DNA from: Thermodesulfobacteriota bacterium
GTDB lineage: Bacteria > Desulfobacterota > Thermodesulfobacteria > Thermodesulfobacteriales > Thermodesulfobacteriaceae
Length of the DNA: 41,728 nt
Direction of reading: 5' to 3'
Assembly: GCA_030550555.1 (NCBI GenBank)
Contig: JAUQPD010000034.1
Location: forward strand, 1 to 41,728
Each line of letters begins with the position of its first letter. Position 1 is the stretch's first letter. Shown one piece after another: positions 41,434-41,728 of the stretch. The notes below the pieces were generated by a model. That model searched no databases and was not told where the DNA came from. It worked only from the letters and a program-made list of their open reading frames with translations. The position numbers and the translations under genes are program-made.

Positions 41434-41728
41434 ATGGATAGAACAGTTACACTTTTCGGTAAACCACTAACCCTCATAGGTAGTGAAATCAAAGTAGGAG
41501 AGTTCGCTCCTGATTTTGTTGCTCTAGATAAGGATCTAAATTCAGTTAGGCTTAGTGATTTTAGAGGAAAGATTAAACTGATCAGTTCAACACCTTCCCT
41601 TGACACTCCTGTCTGTGATCTCCAGCTAAGGACTTTCAATCAAAAAGCGTCCCAAATCCCTGAGAGAGTTGTACTCATAAACATAAGTATGGACTTACCA
41701 TTTGCCCTAGGAAGATTTTGCTCCCATG
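41434..41728 (+). CDS. tpx: Thiol peroxidase Tpx (partial, runs off the window)
   Basis: An atypical 2-Cys peroxiredoxin that reduces peroxides with thioredoxin as donor. The 98 residues present match the N-terminal half of Tpx: VTLFGKPLTLIG, VGEFAPDFVALDKDL, then SSTPSLDTPVCDLQLRTFNQ with peroxidatic C61 in the TPVC motif, and MDLPFALGRFCSH with resolving C96. The family length is about 165-170, so about 70 residues lie beyond the end. The ATG has a good ribosome site and promoter, and the gene diverges from ppsA. A protective role against oxygen is expected in an anaerobe. Confidence 0.93.
   Translation, partial: MDRTVTLFGKPLTLIGSEIKVGEFAPDFVALDKDLNSVRLSDFRGKIKLISSTPSLDTPVCDLQLRTFNQKASQIPERVVLINISMDLPFALGRFCSH

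Noticed and set aside
1-41728. CRISPR arrays, tRNA and rRNA genes
   Set aside because: No regularly spaced repeats or tRNA/rRNA-like segments were noticed in the gaps; I could not run a covariance search.

Overview
The window looks like chromosome from a thermophilic, AT-rich sulfate- or sulfur-metabolising bacterium, most likely Thermodesulfobacteriota close to Thermodesulfobacterium/Caldimicrobium. That placement is inference from the complete sat-aprBA-qmoABC set, a complex I without NADH module, a siroheme-decarboxylase-like protein, low GC, and tightly packed genes with strong AGGAGG ribosome sites. No rRNA, tRNA or CRISPR array was seen, and no gene-free stretch exceeds about 200 bases.

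Layout. 1-830: decayed TnpB transposon remnant. 864-7474: mixed housekeeping genes (DedA, AhbA-like Lrp protein, birA, rmuC-like, M24 peptidase, a broken MGDG-synthase-like glycosyltransferase, a TPR protein, ilvE). 7578-12594: a plus-strand run of a short RecB-type nuclease, an AddB-like protein and a nitrilase-RfaE2 fusion, met head-on by flgM. 12779-14128: an exported haem-binding triple-rhodanese protein. 14199-33897, all on the minus strand: a ferredoxin, nuoABCDHIJKLMN, then sat, a small unknown gene, aprBA and qmoABC. 34009-37082: pgk, a TIM-CoA-binding fusion, scpA. 37107-37682: two decayed small genes resembling a PIN toxin cassette. 37699-41293: ribH, ftsB-like, a proline-rich membrane protein, ppsA. 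41434-end: start of tpx.

The centre of interest is the 19.7 kb minus-strand block. Electrons can enter through a four-cluster CooF/HycB-like ferredoxin protein in place of NuoEFG, reach menaquinone through the proton-pumping Nuo complex, leave through QmoABC, and reduce APS made by Sat at AprAB. The contiguous genes read as one respiratory chain for the first half of sulfate reduction; dsrAB and a pyrophosphatase are not in the window.

Other points to check are two unusual domain fusions (nitrilase-RfaE2, TIM-CoA-binding), an AddB-like protein paired with only the nuclease tail of AddA, a perfect 18-bp stem between apr and qmo, a good sigma-28-type promoter in front of flgM, and several pseudogenes whose original frames can be read through their lesions.
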